NCBI GenBank assembly: GCA_016946835.1
Contig: JACVTC010000135.1
Location: forward strand, 96,001-160,000
Source: Neocallimastix lanati (nom. inval.)
Lineage: Eukaryota > Neocallimastigomycota > Neocallimastigomycetes > Neocallimastigales > Neocallimastigaceae
DNA: 64,000 nucleotides
Reading direction: 5' to 3'
Part shown: in pieces, positions 14,161 through 28,640 of the stretch
Position numbering within the stretch: the first letter of the stretch is position 1
How the letters are laid out: each line of letters begins with the position of its first letter
The notes under the pieces: generated by a model
What the model was told of the DNA's origin: nothing
Databases searched by the model: none
Seen by the model: only the letters and a program-made list of their open reading frames with translations
Position numbers and translations under genes: made by a program

Positions 14161-15780
14161 ATCATTTTATTTAATTATTTAATTTCATTTATTATTATAT
14201 TATTATTTATTATTTAATTATTTATTATTTATTATTTATTATTTATTATTTAATTATTTAATTTCATTTATTATATTATTATTTATTATGTATTATTTAT
14301 TATTTATTATTTATTATTTATTAATAAATACTCTTGTTATTATATATTATTTATTATTTATTATTTATTATTTATTATTTATTATTTATTATTTATTATT
14401 TATTATTTAATTATTCTATTATTTAATTATTTATTTTTATTATTTATTATTTATTATTTATCTATTATTATTTTTATTATTATTATTTATTACTAATAAT
14501 TATTATTATTACTATTAATTATTATTATGTAGTAATAGTTAATAAATAATAATAATAATAATATTAATAATAATTTATTATTATACATTACATTACATAC
14601 ATTTATTAAATAATATATACAATAAAAAATTTTTATTATTAATTATTTATTAATAATTATTTATTATTTAATTATTTATTATTTATTATTTATTATTTAT
14701 TATTTATTATTTATTATTTATTATTTATTATTTATTATATATATTATTATTTATTATTTATTATTTATTATTTATTATTTATTATTTATTATTTATTATT
14801 TATTATACATTAATAGATACTTTTTTTATTCTTTTTATTATTTATTATTTATTATTTATTATTTATTATTTGTTATTTATTATTTATTTATTTAATTTTT
14901 TATTATTTATTTATTTAATTATTTATTATTTAATTATTTAATTATTTATTATTTATTAATTATTTATTAATTAATTATTAATTATTTTCTTATTTATTAA
15001 TTATTTACTTATTTAATTAATTAGTTATTATTTAATTAATTATTATTTATTATTTATTATTTATTATTTATTATTTATTATTTATTATTTATTATTTATT
15101 ATTATTATTTATTATTTATTATTTAATTATTTATTACTATTAATTATTATTATTACTATTTATTATTTATTATTACTATTATAACTATTATGTAGTAATA
15201 GTTAATAAATAATAATAATAATAATATTAAAAATAATTTATTATTATACATTACATTACATACATTTATTAAATAATATATACAATAAAAAATTTTTATT
15301 ATTAATTATTATTTACTTATTTATTTATATATTTATTATTTATTATTTATTTATTAATTATTATTAATTTATTTATTTATTATTATTTATTATTAATTTA
15401 ATATTATTATTTATTTAATTATTTATTTATTTATTAATTAATTAATTATTTATTTATTTATTATTAATTATTTATTTATTTATTATTTATTATTTATTTA
15501 TTTATTAATTAATTAATTAATTATTTATTTATTATTTATTATTTATTATTTATTATTTATGATTATTTATTTATTATTTATTATTTATTATTTATTATTT
15601 ATTATTTATTATTTATTGTTTATTATTTATTATTTATTATTTATTATTTATTATTTATTATTTATTATTTATTATTTATTATTTATTATTTATTATTTAT
15701 TATTTATTACAATATTTATATTTCTTATATATATATATTCTTTAAATGCATGTAATCCGTATTATACAGCTATTTCTTAA
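14161..15780. repeat. TTATTTA heptamer and TTA simple-repeat block between scaffoldins A and B
   Basis: Long perfect runs of the 7-mer TTATTTA (for example 14680-14810 and 15540-15710) mixed with TTA and ATTT repeats. The Leu/Ile/Tyr-only reading frames are translation artefacts of the repeat. Confidence 0.75.
14528..15313 (+). repeat. Direct repeat pair of about 120 bp
   Basis: A non-simple segment starting TGTAGTAATAGTTAATAAAT and ending near ACAATAAAAAATTTTTATTA is present at about 14528-14645 and again at 15191-15308, an offset of 663 bp, with very few differences. Both copies contain ACATTACATTACATACATTT. The sequence between them is TTATTTA repeat, so this is either one larger duplicated unit or a small dispersed element. 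Confidence 0.65.
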
Positions 15781-16326
15781 TATTATTGATATTATTATTG
15801 ATAATAATATTATTATTATTTATGATTGTATTAGTATTAGTATTAGTATTAGTTTAAATACTACCATTATTTGGTACTGTTATTATTTAAATTATACATA
15901 AATTTCATTATTGTTAATTATTTATTTTTTATTAATTACTAATAATATATTAATAATAGTTATATCTCATATATGTATAATATTATATATTATAATAAAT
16001 AATATTTATGAATAAATAAATAAATAAATAATAATAATAGTTATAATTAAAGAAATAAATAAATAAATGTTTTATTTTAATGTTATTCAATATTTTAATA
16101 CTATTATTTATTATTATTATTATTATTATCAATTAGGTACTGTTTTTATTTATTATTTAATTATAAATTTATATTCATATTATTATATAAAATTATTATC
16201 ATTATTATTCAATATTTCAATTTTTATAATTATTTATATATTTAATTATTTATATAATATATCTTGTATATACATAAATATTTAAATAAAGCATTGCTCA
16301 ATAGTAACTCTTTATTATTAAAAATT

Positions 16327-16362
<36 letters not shown>

Positions 16363-17387
16363 TTATTTTACTATCATTATTTTTAATTTTATTATTTATC
16401 ACTTATTATTTATTATTATTAATTATATATTATTTCATTTATAATTATATATCTTACATTTATAATTAATATTTTAATTATCATTCAATATTATATTATT
16501 TTATTCTATTTCTTTTTTATTTTAAATAATTAACATTTTATATAGTTATAATACTTTTTTTTCATATATATATATATTAATAAATTTATTTTTTTTTCTT
16601 TTATATATATTATTAATGAAATCTTTAAAAATTTAAAATTAAAATTTCATTATAAAAATCTAAAAATATTCTTTTAAAAAAAAAAAGAAAAGAAAAAAAA
16701 AAAAAAAAAAAAAAAAGAGAGAGAGATTAAGAATAAATTCTTTATTATGAAATTTTTTTTTATATTTTCAATTTTATATATAAATAATTAAAAGTATTTA
16801 TATTTATTTCATTTTATTTTTATTTTTATTTTAATTGTATGATAAAAATAAAATAAAATTTCTTTATTTTTCATTGAATAAAAAATAATTTATTCTTATT
16901 ATTGCCTTTATTTTTTATTTTTAAAAATAAAAATAAATAAAATAAAGGTATATATGAAAAATAAGAAAATAAATAAAAATACTTTATAACTGAAACAAAA
17001 AAAAATAATTTATTAAAATTGAAAATTAAAAAGAAAAGAAAATAAAGAAAAAGAAAAGAATAACTTTTCTTTATTACTTAAAATCTACTTTTTTTTTTTT
17101 TTTTTTTTTATTTTTTTGTTTTATTTTCAACTATTTTGTAATAATTCATTTGTAAATAATACTAATAAAAATTCATTTTTATAATATTGTCTATTTTCTT
17201 TTGTCATATTTTATCATTTTATTTATTTCATTGTAAAATAATAAGAATAAAAAAAAGATTTTTTTTTTAAAAAAAGTATTTTTCTTTTTCATTATTTATT
17301 TAATACTTATTACATTATATATCTGATTATTTAAAATTGCTTATTCAATTTATTTAAAAAAAAAAAAGAATAAAATAATAGTAAAAA
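15781..17387. other. AT-rich region upstream of scaffoldin B
   Basis: Mixed AT sequence with short TTA runs, (ATTT)n near 16325-16365, and A-, T- and GA-rich tracts around 16680-16730. The last few hundred bases must contain the scaffoldin B promoter, given the start at 17388, but no specific element can be named. No other gene was seen. Confidence 0.5.
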
Positions 17388-17745
17388 ATGATTAATCGAA
17401 GGATCTTAAAGTAAGTATTATTATTAGTACTACATAATAAAATAGAAAATTATCAATGGATAATAATTACTATTTAATAATTAAAATAATTATAATAATT
17501 AAATAAATAATAAGATTCATAATAATAAATAAAAAATAATAAAAGTAATAATACAAAATCATTATTAATAATAATAATTAATAATAATAATAAATAATAA
17601 AATATAACATTTTTCATATAATAATTATGAATATTGTTACACCATGATTATTTGAAAATGTTACACGAAACATAATTATATATGTTACACAAATTCATAA
17701 AATTTAATTTTATTAATAATAGTAATAATAATAATAATAATAATA

Positions 17746-17816
<71 letters not shown>

Positions 17817-20705
17817 TAATAATAAATAATAATAATAAATAATAATAATAAATAATTATAATATTAATTATTATAATAATAAATAATAATAATAAAAATA
17901 ATAAATAATAATAAAAATAATAAAAAATAATAAATAATAATAATAATAATAATAATAAAAATAATAATAATAAAAATAATAATAATGATTATAATAATAA
18001 TAATAATAATAATATATATATACATAATAATTATTTTTTAAATAAAATCATTTATATCTAAATTTTATTTTATATTCAATTATAATTATATAGATTATCT
18101 GTTTCAATTATTGCTTTTCTTGTTATTTTAGGAGGTCAAAGTGTTTTAGCTAATCCACCAGATCCACCAATTACATGTAATTACTATATTCGAATTATAT
18201 AAGATAATAAAATATTATGTAGATACCTATTAAATAAAGAACAGTTTTTATGATTATAAAGATAATCATTTATATATTTATTAAAAAGATTTTTATAATT
18301 CTATTACAATCAAAAAAACTAATTGAAATTTATATATATATATATAATTATTAATTAAATATACATATATAATTATTAATTAAATATAATATAATTAAAG
18401 CTTTACCAATATGTGGAAATGCTGAAGGTACTAAGGCACCCGATAGCACTGCTGCCACATGTACGAATGGTATAACAGGAGAGACAATTGCTACTACCAA
18501 CTATTGTATTAATGCTGAAAAAACTAATCTATATAAAACTGTTAGTACTACTTGTGTTCCACATGTCGCTACTTTAACTGCTGGCTATTATGTCTTTAGT
18601 TGTACTACAGCAAATATTTGTACATTTGTAGATAATACTTCAGCAGCACTTGGTGCTTTAACTCATGGTGATGAAAATCTTGTCGTTTATCAATATGATT
18701 CGGGAACAGGTCAACTGACACAAATTAAAAATAATAGTTTCTACTATTCCTTAAATAGTGATGTTAAGAGATTAATTGAATGCCCAAAGGGTGATGATTT
18801 CATTTCATCTAACGGTAAATGTACCATTGTAGCGAGTGGTGTCTATATTAATCCTGGAACAGATAGTACCGCTAGTCCAGCATCAAATCCTCTAATTAAA
18901 GTAGCTAGTAGTGTAGCTACAGCTTCAGCTGCCACGATAACCCATGCTATTTCAGGAGCAAAATCTTACTATTTAGATGAAAGTTCAAAAATTGGCACGA
19001 GTACATCATATGCTAAGCTGATTGAATGTTCCAGTACAACCTCATGTCAATCTGTGAATCCCATCCCTGGAACCTTTTTAGATGAAGGCAGTCTCAACAG
19101 TAGCAAATATGAAAAAATAATTACCTGTACTGAAGCTTCTTGTTCATCCGATACTGTCACCACTGGTATCTATATTAATTCTGCCGTTTCTGGATCGGTA
19201 ACCAAAGCTTTAATCTACTATAAAGACGGAACAGATAAACTCCTGCCAATGGATGGTGTTGCTGGTGAATACTATCTTCATGGTGACGATGACTATTTAA
19301 TTGAATGTACCTCCAATGGATGTGCGAAGAAGGAGGCCTCCACCACGGGTGTCTACTTAGATAAAGGGACTTACGACGGGGGCTATACAAATGTTATTCA
19401 ATGTACTAGTAGTACTACTTGTAAATCTGATAATAAAGTTACACTTGCAGATGCAGATAAAACTGAAGTCAGTCTTGCCATTGGTAACATCTTCTTGAAT
19501 GCAGCCGTCACGAGTGGAAAAGCCAAAGCCATCATTGCCTGTACGGAAGGTGTTAAATGTGACGCCGTTGCCACACCAACCGAAGGCTACTATGTCCACA
19601 CCATCCACAAGGGTACCCATGTCATTCACTGCACTAGCTCCGGATGTGTCCCAGAAGAAGGTAAAAGAGGAACGGCTTATGGATACAAGGATGCCAATGA
19701 TGCTACCAATAAAAGTATAATTACTTTTGCTAGTAATGAATATAAATCTGATAAAGGAACTGCTAGTGAAAGTACTGATAATAAATATTATATCAATGCC
19801 GTCGATAACACAAAGATTATTGAATGCTTAAGTAATAACGGAGCTTGTAGTGATAAAAGTTACAGCATAACCGGAAAATATGAATTTTTTGACCATGGTG
19901 ATATCATTATTACTTGTTCCTCTTCGGGATGTGTCGCTTTTAAAGGTATTTCTATAGATATTTTTTTTTTTTAATTTATAATACCTATTTTTTTTTTTTT
20001 TTTTTTTTTTTAATTTATAATATCTAGTTTTTTTTTATTTTTATAATTTATAATACATAGTTTTTTTTTTTATTTTAATTTATAATATATAGTTTTTTTT
20101 TTTTTTTTTAATTTATTATATATAGTTTTTTTTTTATATAAATTATTATAAATATTATTACAATTATTATTATAAATATTATGATGATTGCTATATGTAT
20201 TTAATATAATACAAAATGGTTTATATTATATATACATGAAAATTATTTAAAATAATAATTTTTATATCAATCATAATATTAATATTTATTATTTATGCTA
20301 ATATTTAAAATATTTATTAATATTTATAGTAAATATAAAATAAATATTATAATTTTATGTATTATGCATTATGTATACATTTATAATACATAAATTATTA
20401 TTATAAATATATGTATTATACATTATGTATACATATTTGTAATACATAAAATTATTGATATAAAAAAAAATAAATAATGAATTATATATAATAATAATAA
20501 TAATTAATAGTTAATAATTATTAATTGTAATACATTACAATTATACATACAACTTAATGTAGCAACAATTGTAATTGTAATAGAAATAATTATAATTAGA
20601 ATAATTAGAATAATTAATAATAATTAATAATAATTACAATAATAATTAATAATAATTACAATAATAATTATAATTAATAATAGTATTAATTACAATAATA
20701 ATTAT

Positions 20706-20742
<37 letters not shown>

Positions 20743-23700
20743 TAGAATAATAATAATTAATAATTATAATAATAATAATAATTAGAATAATTAGAATAGT
20801 AATAATAATAATAATAATTATAATAATAATTAATAATTAATAATAATAATTATAATAATAATAATTATAATAATTATAATAATAATTAATAATAATAATT
20901 AAAATAATAATAATTAAAATAATAATAATTAGAATAATAATAATTAGAATAAAATTATAATAATAATTAATAATAATTAGAATAATTTAGAATAATAATA
21001 AATAAATAATAATAATAATAATAATAATTAATAATAATAATTAGAATAATAATAATTAGAATAATTAATAATTATAATAATAATAATTATAATAATAAAT
21101 AATAGTGATAATAATATGTAGAATAATAATAATTATAATAATAGATAGTAGTAGTAGTAAAAGATTATTTACTACTATTATTATTACAATTATCATTATT
21201 TATAGTTTTATTACTTTTTTTTTTTTTTAAATATTAATATCATAGTAGTTATTAATATAAATTGCTATTAGTATTATAGTTTTTTATTCCTTGTATTATT
21301 TTCATTAGACCTGTTTTTTTTTTTTTTTTTTTTTTTTTTTCTTAATTTACTATTATTAATTTATATTTAGATTAAAAATGTGTCAATTACATAACAATTA
21401 TTTTATCTCTAAAAGAGAAACTAACAAAATAATAATCATTAATTAATAATCTGTTTTATTTTTTTTCTAATATTTCATTATCTAAAGGTTTACAATATTG
21501 TAAGGATACAACAACTGCTGGTGCTGGATGTAAGAAGGTTAGTGGTGGTGATAATCTTGCACAAAATTCATTGTGTATTTCTACTGATGGAAAAATCTAT
21601 ATAACTACTGATGGTGAATATACTCCTCCGACGAGAAAAAGAGATATCGATCACTGTACTGATATTCAAATAGGAGATGGCGTCCATGTATTTAAATCTG
21701 CTAGCGATCCAAATACGGAAGGAATTTTAGGTTCTGATAATGGCTATCTCTATGACTGTTCAAATCATGTCTGTACTCAAATACTTGGATTGGGTTACTA
21801 TGAAGCTGGAACTGCACTTTATACAGTAGGAGGTGATGATGTTTTCACTAAAGCTACCTTAGAAGAAACAACTCTTAAATACTACTTAACTAAGAATGAT
21901 GAATTAATTAAATGTACTAGTAATGATAGTGATTTATCTAAATGTTCAACTCAAACCATTACGGATGGATATTTCGTCAATGCCGCTGCTAAAACTGCGA
22001 ATACTATGACTAATGGTATTATTAAATGTAGTGGATCGAGTTGTGAATTGAAGGATGCTGCCGATGGCGAATTTTACCTAAATCAAGGAGCTGATAAAGA
22101 TGATGAAACTGAAGCTAATAGAAAGCCATTAATCTCTTGTACTACTGCTTCTAATTGTGCAACTGCCGCAGCTACGGCAGCAGGTAATTACAATGACGCT
22201 GGAGACAGCAGTAAAGTTATTAATTGCTCCACCCAATACGCCTGTACTAATCCAGCCGCTGTAGAAGGTGCTTATCTCAGTGGTACAACCAGAGAAGTTA
22301 TTAAGTGTGTCAAGGAAGGCGGTAATGTTATTACCTGTTCTGCATCGGCTCCTCATGGAGGTACTGATACTGCCCCTGTATACTATTTAGAAGCGAATAG
22401 TGATCCCACTAAGAGAAAGATTTACAGATGTGTTGCCACAGGAAATTGTTCTTTAGTTACCCAACCTGTCAATGGTATTTATCTCAATAAGGCCGATAGC
22501 ACGAACCAAAGCTACATCAGTTGCGATGGTAGTGTCTGTGAAATTAAGGAAACCACCGAGACCTGCACCAAGGCCGCGGATGTCATCACCTCTGGATCGG
22601 ATCTGAAATTATGTATTGTTAATGATGATGCCAATGCGGAAACATTAGTATCAAATACAGCTTCCGCAAAGTCCTATCTTACCCTCACTCTATCCTCAGC
22701 CTCCGACATCAAGAATAATACCAAGACCAAGGTGACCTTCATCATCGACAATGAAGGTCGAGCCTTCCTCGCTCAAGATCATAAGCTTCCAACCTGTTCG
22801 GCTGGGGCCAATGGCACCTGTTCTTCTGCTTCCAAATATTGTATCGATAGCAGTGGAAAGATCAAGGTGGGTGATGGGGACAACAATACATGTAATGCTA
22901 TAACAATTGCAACCGTTTTTGGAAGTATTACTGGTGCTGGTGTCTACGCTGCCTACTTTACAGATGAATTTGAAGTTAAACTTGTTGCCAGTGCTGAACA
23001 GGCTTCCATGGCTTATTTATGTACTTTTTCTGATGCGAATACCATGGTTTCCTGTGAATGGGTCAAGGGATACACAAAAATTAGTTCAGATAATGTATAC
23101 TGTAGTGGTTGGAAGGGAGATCACTGTGGAAAAACTTCTGCATCTTCCTGTGCAGCCAGAAATAATAAAATTGGTATATATAGTTCCAGTGGTCTATGTT
23201 TTAAAACCGGAGGTGAAGTTTTAGATCAAAGTAAAGTCGCGCTTCCAGGAGCAGGTATTACCAATAATATTATTTTCTATTCTGAGGACATTAATACATA
23301 CTATGGTGTGGAGGCCTCCACCTACGTTTCTCTCTATCTCACGAGTTCTTCCGCCACAGTCACTAAGGATACTAGCTTTATCAGTGGTGTTGAGGGTTAC
23401 CAAATCAATCGTTCCGTCGTGGAAACCCTAGCGAATGCCCTTCTTAAATGTTCTGGTACTAGCTGTAGTGTCATCACGGCTAAACCAGGGTACTATTTCA
23501 ATGGCGACAAGGATAAAGATACGAACAATCTCATTAAATGTGATGCTACTTCAGGTTGTGTCAAGGAAGCCGGCAATACCGATGGTAACTACTACATTGA
23601 TGCTGAAAACAATGACACCAAAATTATTCTTTGTGCAAAAGCCACCGCTCAAAGTCCGGTGACTTGTTCCTCCATTGCCCATGGCGGTACGGATCAAGCA

Positions 23701-26700
23701 CCAAAACATTATCTCAGCAATGCCACTGACAAGTTAGTCATTACCTGTACCAGTACGGGATGTTTCTTTGAAAATACTGAAGTTAAGGGTTACTTCTTGA
23801 ACGGAGCAGGTACTTCAGGAAAGAGTCTTATTAAGTGTGTAGGCACCCCAACACTATGCTCCGTTATTGACGACGTGGATAACTATGATAGTAGTAATGG
23901 CTTTGTTGGTTCAGTTAAAGTGGTTGATGGAGTTGTCAAGATGTGTGTGGCGGTCGGATGCAGTGGTGCCGGAGAAGTTGAAATTAAATCGGCTAATGCC
24001 AATGCTTCACCAATTTATAAAACAGTAAAAATTGATCATGCCGTTTTCCCTGGATATGACTTCCGTGGTACAGAAGGAACAGATTTTAATGATATTCTTG
24101 TTAAATTTGCCAATGATGGTAGTGTTATTCTCCTTGAAGAAATTACGATTGATTACGACACAAAAATTAAAAGTATTCCAGAAATAAAAAGAGATACGGC
24201 AGGAAGAGAAGTTATTTTTGTTAGAGAAAGTACTCCTACATTTGAACAAGTCGAAGCGCCCACGTCATCGACCTCTCCAACCGAGGATATCATTGCCTAC
24301 CAATGTACTTATGCCCTCTCCGACAATAAGGATAATAATGAGCAAAGCCTTAACACGCTTCAAGGGGACTGTACCCGTGTCATCGGTTATGTCACACTCC
24401 CCAACGGACTTATGGTACAGTGTAATGGATGGCGTAGAGACGGTTGTACGGTCGTCCCTTCTTCCTCGATGAAGGCATGCGCCGCTGAGAATGAAGGTAA
24501 TTTGGGAACAGGTAAAAAGATTTGTCTCGGTGCCAATGCGGTCTCACTCCCATCCTCTTCTGTCGCTAAACCAAGCTATATTGCATTCCAAACCAAGGGA
24601 CTCAATCCTTACTATCAAAAGAAAGCCTCGGATATCGTCTACTTGGAATTGACCTCCTCTTCTGCGATTGCTATTGCACCACCAGCTATTACTCTTGGTA
24701 CTATGGTAACCGACACCAAAATTATCGTTAAAGTCGAGGATGAATTCAAACTCTTCACCTACAGAGCAGGTACTAAAGCTTATAATGTTGATGATGAAAG
24801 TTCTAATGATGTTTATATCTTTGAAGAAGTCAGTAAAGACCAAACCTATATTCATTTCACCTCTTTACCAAGCGCTCCAACCTCAACAACCGTACTCTTT
24901 GAATGCTACGGTGGTACCTGTCGTCAAACTAAAGGTTCCCTTCTTGTCGATACTAAGATGTATAGTAATGAATCCGGAACATGGACCGATGTTACCTCAA
25001 ATGCCATCACCACTTGCACTGATGCTGCCAACGAAGGAAAGATAAAGATTAACGGAAGCTCCTTAGAGCTCTGTCATAAGGCCAATGAAGCCCTTGTTAA
25101 GGATTCTGGTATCTTCTTCCTTGGAGCCAACTACAAAATGTATAAGTTGGGTGGAGGTATTGTTGCCAATCCTACCCCAAAGAATGGTTACTACTACCTT
25201 AAGGATGATAAGATGGAAACGACTACCACCACTGGAGCTGTGCTTCTCGAATGTAATATGGGAGCCTGTTCCCTTGTCCAAAATCCAAATGGTCCATACT
25301 ATTCTAATGCAGAAGGCACCAAATTGATTAAATGTGTCACGACTACTGGTGCTGAGGCTACCACAACTTGTACATTAATTAATACCACGGGATACTACGT
25401 CGATGTCAATAAATCCTTAGTCTACTGTAGTACAAACTGTGCAATTATCGATTCTATTGGATACTTCAAAACCGGAGAGAACTACATTCAATGTGGTCCG
25501 AAAGGATGTACGATAGAAGCCCTTCCTGAAGCCAATGCTGTCAAATGTACCACTGATATTGAAATTGGTAAATTAGATGACACTGCTAAACTCTGTCTTA
25601 AGCCAGATTCTGATGCCGCAAAGATAAAATCAGAAGCTACAGGCCAGTATATCATTTCCTACAGCTCCAGTAGTATCTTCAAGGGCTTTGTTAGTAATAA
25701 TAACTACTTCGGTTTAATTGATGTTAATACAACAGACGGCATTCTTAAACTTTTATTTGATAATAGTGATTCACTACTTTGTGTTAAATCTGATGAAATG
25801 AAAGTTGAAGCAAGTCTTACAAGTTGTGAAAGTGGAACACCTGGCTATGAATATTTCATGTGCAATGTCGACGGTGTCTGTCTTCCAGCCAGTTCAGAAA
25901 TGGAACTTCCAGAATCTGTTCGTAATCAAAAGAAAGTTGAAGATGAGGAAGAAGAAAAGGAAAACACCAGTGCTTCCGATCTTAAGATTGAATGTGAAGT
26001 TCTTAACAATGGAAATAATTGTGAGTAAAAATTATTTATTTATTTATTTATATTATAAAGTAAACTCTAATTTTTTCATAATAATTGATAGATATTAAAA
26101 AAAAATAAATAATAATAATAATTAATAATAATAAATGATAAATAATAATTAATAATAATAATAATAATAAATAATATATAATATAATATATAGTAAGAAT
26201 AAATAATAAATAATAATAAATAATAATAATAAATAATAAATAATAAATAATAATAAATATAATATAGTAAGAATAAATAATAAGAATAAATAATATATAA
26301 TATACAATAATAATAAATAATTAATAAATAATAAATAATAAATAATAAATAATAAATAATAAATAATAAATAATAAATAAGAATAAATAAGAATAAATAA
26401 TAATAAATAATAAATAATAATTATAATAATAATAGTGATAAGAATATTAATAATAATTGCAATTAATAGAAAGATTAAGAAATAGAATATTATTATAAAA
26501 AATAATGATTTAAACACTATTTATTTCAAAAGGAATAGAAAAATTATATCAATTATAAAAAAAAAATTTAATATTTAATGAACATAAAATAATGAATAAA
26601 GTAAAAATCAAATTAATTATAATTCTAATTTAAAATAAACTAAATTAATCATTATAATATGTTTCATTCATACTATTAATTTTAGGTAAAGAAAAGACCT

Positions 26701-27611
26701 ATTATCTCATTGATAAATCCGACAACTATCATGTTTTGGAAGATGGTATTGGCAGTCTCTACTATTGTACTACAGAAGGCCAAAATTGTAGTGAAATTCG
26801 TGAAGTTGGTTACTATGTCATTGATGAAAGTCTCGGTTATTATGTTTGCCAAGCCCTCTCGGATGAAATCAGTTGTCATAAAGCTAGTTTTGGAAGTACT
26901 TGTGAAAGCTTAAATGATGTTGGTAAGATCATTTATGCTTCCAATAAAATTTCTCTCTGCCTCAATTATAATGAAGGTGCTACCATTCAGCCTTCCATTG
27001 AATTGAATGCCTCTAACTCTGGAAATTATGTCTTACCAAGAGGTAATGACAATGTCTTTGGCCTTGAAGAAAATCAATATGCTATTATTAACGTAAAGGA
27101 CAGAATCATTAGTTTGAATAACAATTGTAAGTTGTCATTCAAATTTTATTGATCTTATAATATCTTATTTTTTTTTTTTTTATTATTATAATTTGTTATT
27201 ATTATTAGTTATTATTAACAATTATTATTCATAATTTAATTTAATATTAAAATATTAAATTAAATTATGAATTTATGTAAAATATATATACTAATATTAA
27301 TATATTTATATTGTTATTTTGATAATAAAATATTATACTATTTTATTAATTTATTATATTATTCAATAAATTATTTACTATGATAATACAACAAAAAAAA
27401 AAAAAAATGGAAAATTTTATCACCATAATTAATACGAAAAGACCAAAATAAATTAAAATATGTCTATGCTAACACTGAAAGTAACTATAAAATCATTGAA
27501 AAAGGAGATACTTGTCCAAAAACAAAGACCGCTAATCCAACTTGGAACTTGGAAAAAATCATGGAAATGACCTGTAATCAAGGAAAATGTACCGACAACA
27601 GTAGCAGTTAA
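17388..27611 (+). CDS. Scaffoldin B: secreted cysteine-rich repeat protein (fungal cellulosome scaffoldin-like), 6 exons, 2,264 aa
   Basis: Exons: 17388-17410, 18094-18176, 18401-19945, 21488-26020, 26686-27126, 27442-27611 (6,795 nt, frame closes). Exons 1-2 encode a clear signal peptide (MINRRILK then LSVSIIAFLVIL, likely cleaved after SVLA). Residues 36-1685 carry dozens of short units of the form GYY-[LIV]-N ... LI-[KE]-C ... C, plus longer modules with a GVHVF motif or a FPG motif. Residues about 1686-2264 match the C-terminal domain of scaffoldin A, including an acidic Glu-rich linker near the exon 4/5 boundary. It ends CNQGKCTDNSSS without anchor. Dibasic KRD sites lie near residues 601 and 1451. 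All introns after the first are phase 1. Family knowledge: a non-catalytic cellulosome scaffold. No bacterial-type cohesin is recognisable. As a tandem neighbour of A in the same orientation, it is probably a duplicate of it. Confidence 0.86.
17411..18093 (+). repeat. Intron 1 of scaffoldin B with a (TAA)n block
   Basis: Donor GTAAGT at 17411, acceptor TATATAG ending at 18093, phase 2. From about 17720 to 18010 the intron is TAA/ATAATA simple repeat on the sense strand. The phased TGTTACAC array lies upstream of it. Confidence 0.75.
17635..17690 (+). repeat. Three TGTTACAC boxes with exact 24-bp spacing
   Basis: TGTTACAC occurs at 17635-17642, 17659-17666 and 17683-17690, start-to-start distance 24 bp each time, while the spacers differ in sequence. 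It sits in intron 1 of scaffoldin B, about 220 bp after exon 1. Similar GTGTAAC/GTTACAC words occur without regular spacing at 59719-59767. Protein-binding iterons or remnants of a small repeat element are both possible. Confidence 0.45.
19946..21487 (+). repeat. Intron 3 of scaffoldin B (1,542 nt) with T-tract and TAA-type repeats
   Basis: Donor GTATTT follows AAAG at 19945; acceptor CTAAAG ends at 21487; phase 1. From about 19965 to 20135 there are five units of a long T run plus AATTTATAATA-[TC]-[CA]-TAG. From about 20480 to 21130 it is TAA/TTAATAATAATTA repeat on the sense strand with scattered GAATAAT variants. No coding potential. Confidence 0.7.
26021..26685 (+). repeat. Intron 4 of scaffoldin B with TAA-type repeat
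   Basis: Donor GTGAGT, acceptor TTTTAG, phase 1. From about 26105 to 26440 it is ATAATAA/ATAAATA repeat. Scaffoldin A has no intron at the matching place, where its reading frame runs straight through. Confidence 0.7.
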
Positions 27612-28640
27612 AAATAAAAATAAATATTCTTTTCCATTTTCAATAATTCACAATTTTTTTAAATAAAATAAAAAAATATTTGACTTGAATAATTTAAAAT
27701 TTTTTTGTATAAAATAAAATAATTGTTTAATTTTATAGTATATTTAATAATAATAATTGTAATAATCTGCTTTTCACTCTAATATTATATTTAAAATACA
27801 ATTAAAATAAGAAAAAAAAAAATTTATATTTCCAAATTATTAATAAATATATATATATATAATATTTAACAGCTTTTATAGGAAAATACATAATAATTAA
27901 AAGAATTAAATAAATAAAATGATGTATTAAAGTAATAAAAAATATTTCTTAGTTAATAAATATTTATTTAAAAGTTATTTTATTAATGTTTTTTTTTTAT
28001 TATACTCATATAATAAAAGTATAACAATATTCCAAAATAATAATAAAACATAAAAATATAACTAAATAATAAAAATTTATATTATTGCTAATTAGTGTTA
28101 TCATATTTATTTAAAATATTTTTAAATATGTTTTTTTATTATTTTTTTTTTATTATTTTTATTTAAATATGTATAATATAACTAGTTTTTCTAATTAATA
28201 GTTTACAATTAACATTATTTTAAATAAAATTTCGATTATTTATTATATATAAATAATCTTATGTTGACTAAAATTAATATTATTGAATAGAAAAAAGAAG
28301 AAATAAAAATAATAAACTAAATGTAAAAAAAAATAAAAAGCAAAAGCAAAATATATTAATAAAAATTATGATATATATTTATTTTAATAATTGTGTGTGT
28401 GTGTTTTTTTTTTTTTTTATTTTGTATTAAAATTATAAAATATAAATGTAATTAATAAATGAATAAATAAATAATGATTAAAATTCACAATAATTGCGTC
28501 TATAAAAAAAAAAAGATATTCTCCATATATGCTATTGAAAATATCATATCTCCAGAAATTATAAAAAAAAAAAAAATAAAATAAAATAAAAGGCTTGTTT
28601 GTTTGATTCACTTAATTTATATTTCCTATTTTAAAATTTT
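27612..28640. other. 3' flank of scaffoldin B, AT-rich, nothing recognised
   Basis: Starts after the TAA stop. Mixed AT-rich sequence with a short (GT)n near 28392. No gene or RNA recognised. A slightly more complex patch from about 28495 to 28610 precedes the ankyrin-like remnant but does not read as protein in any frame I could follow. Confidence 0.5.
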
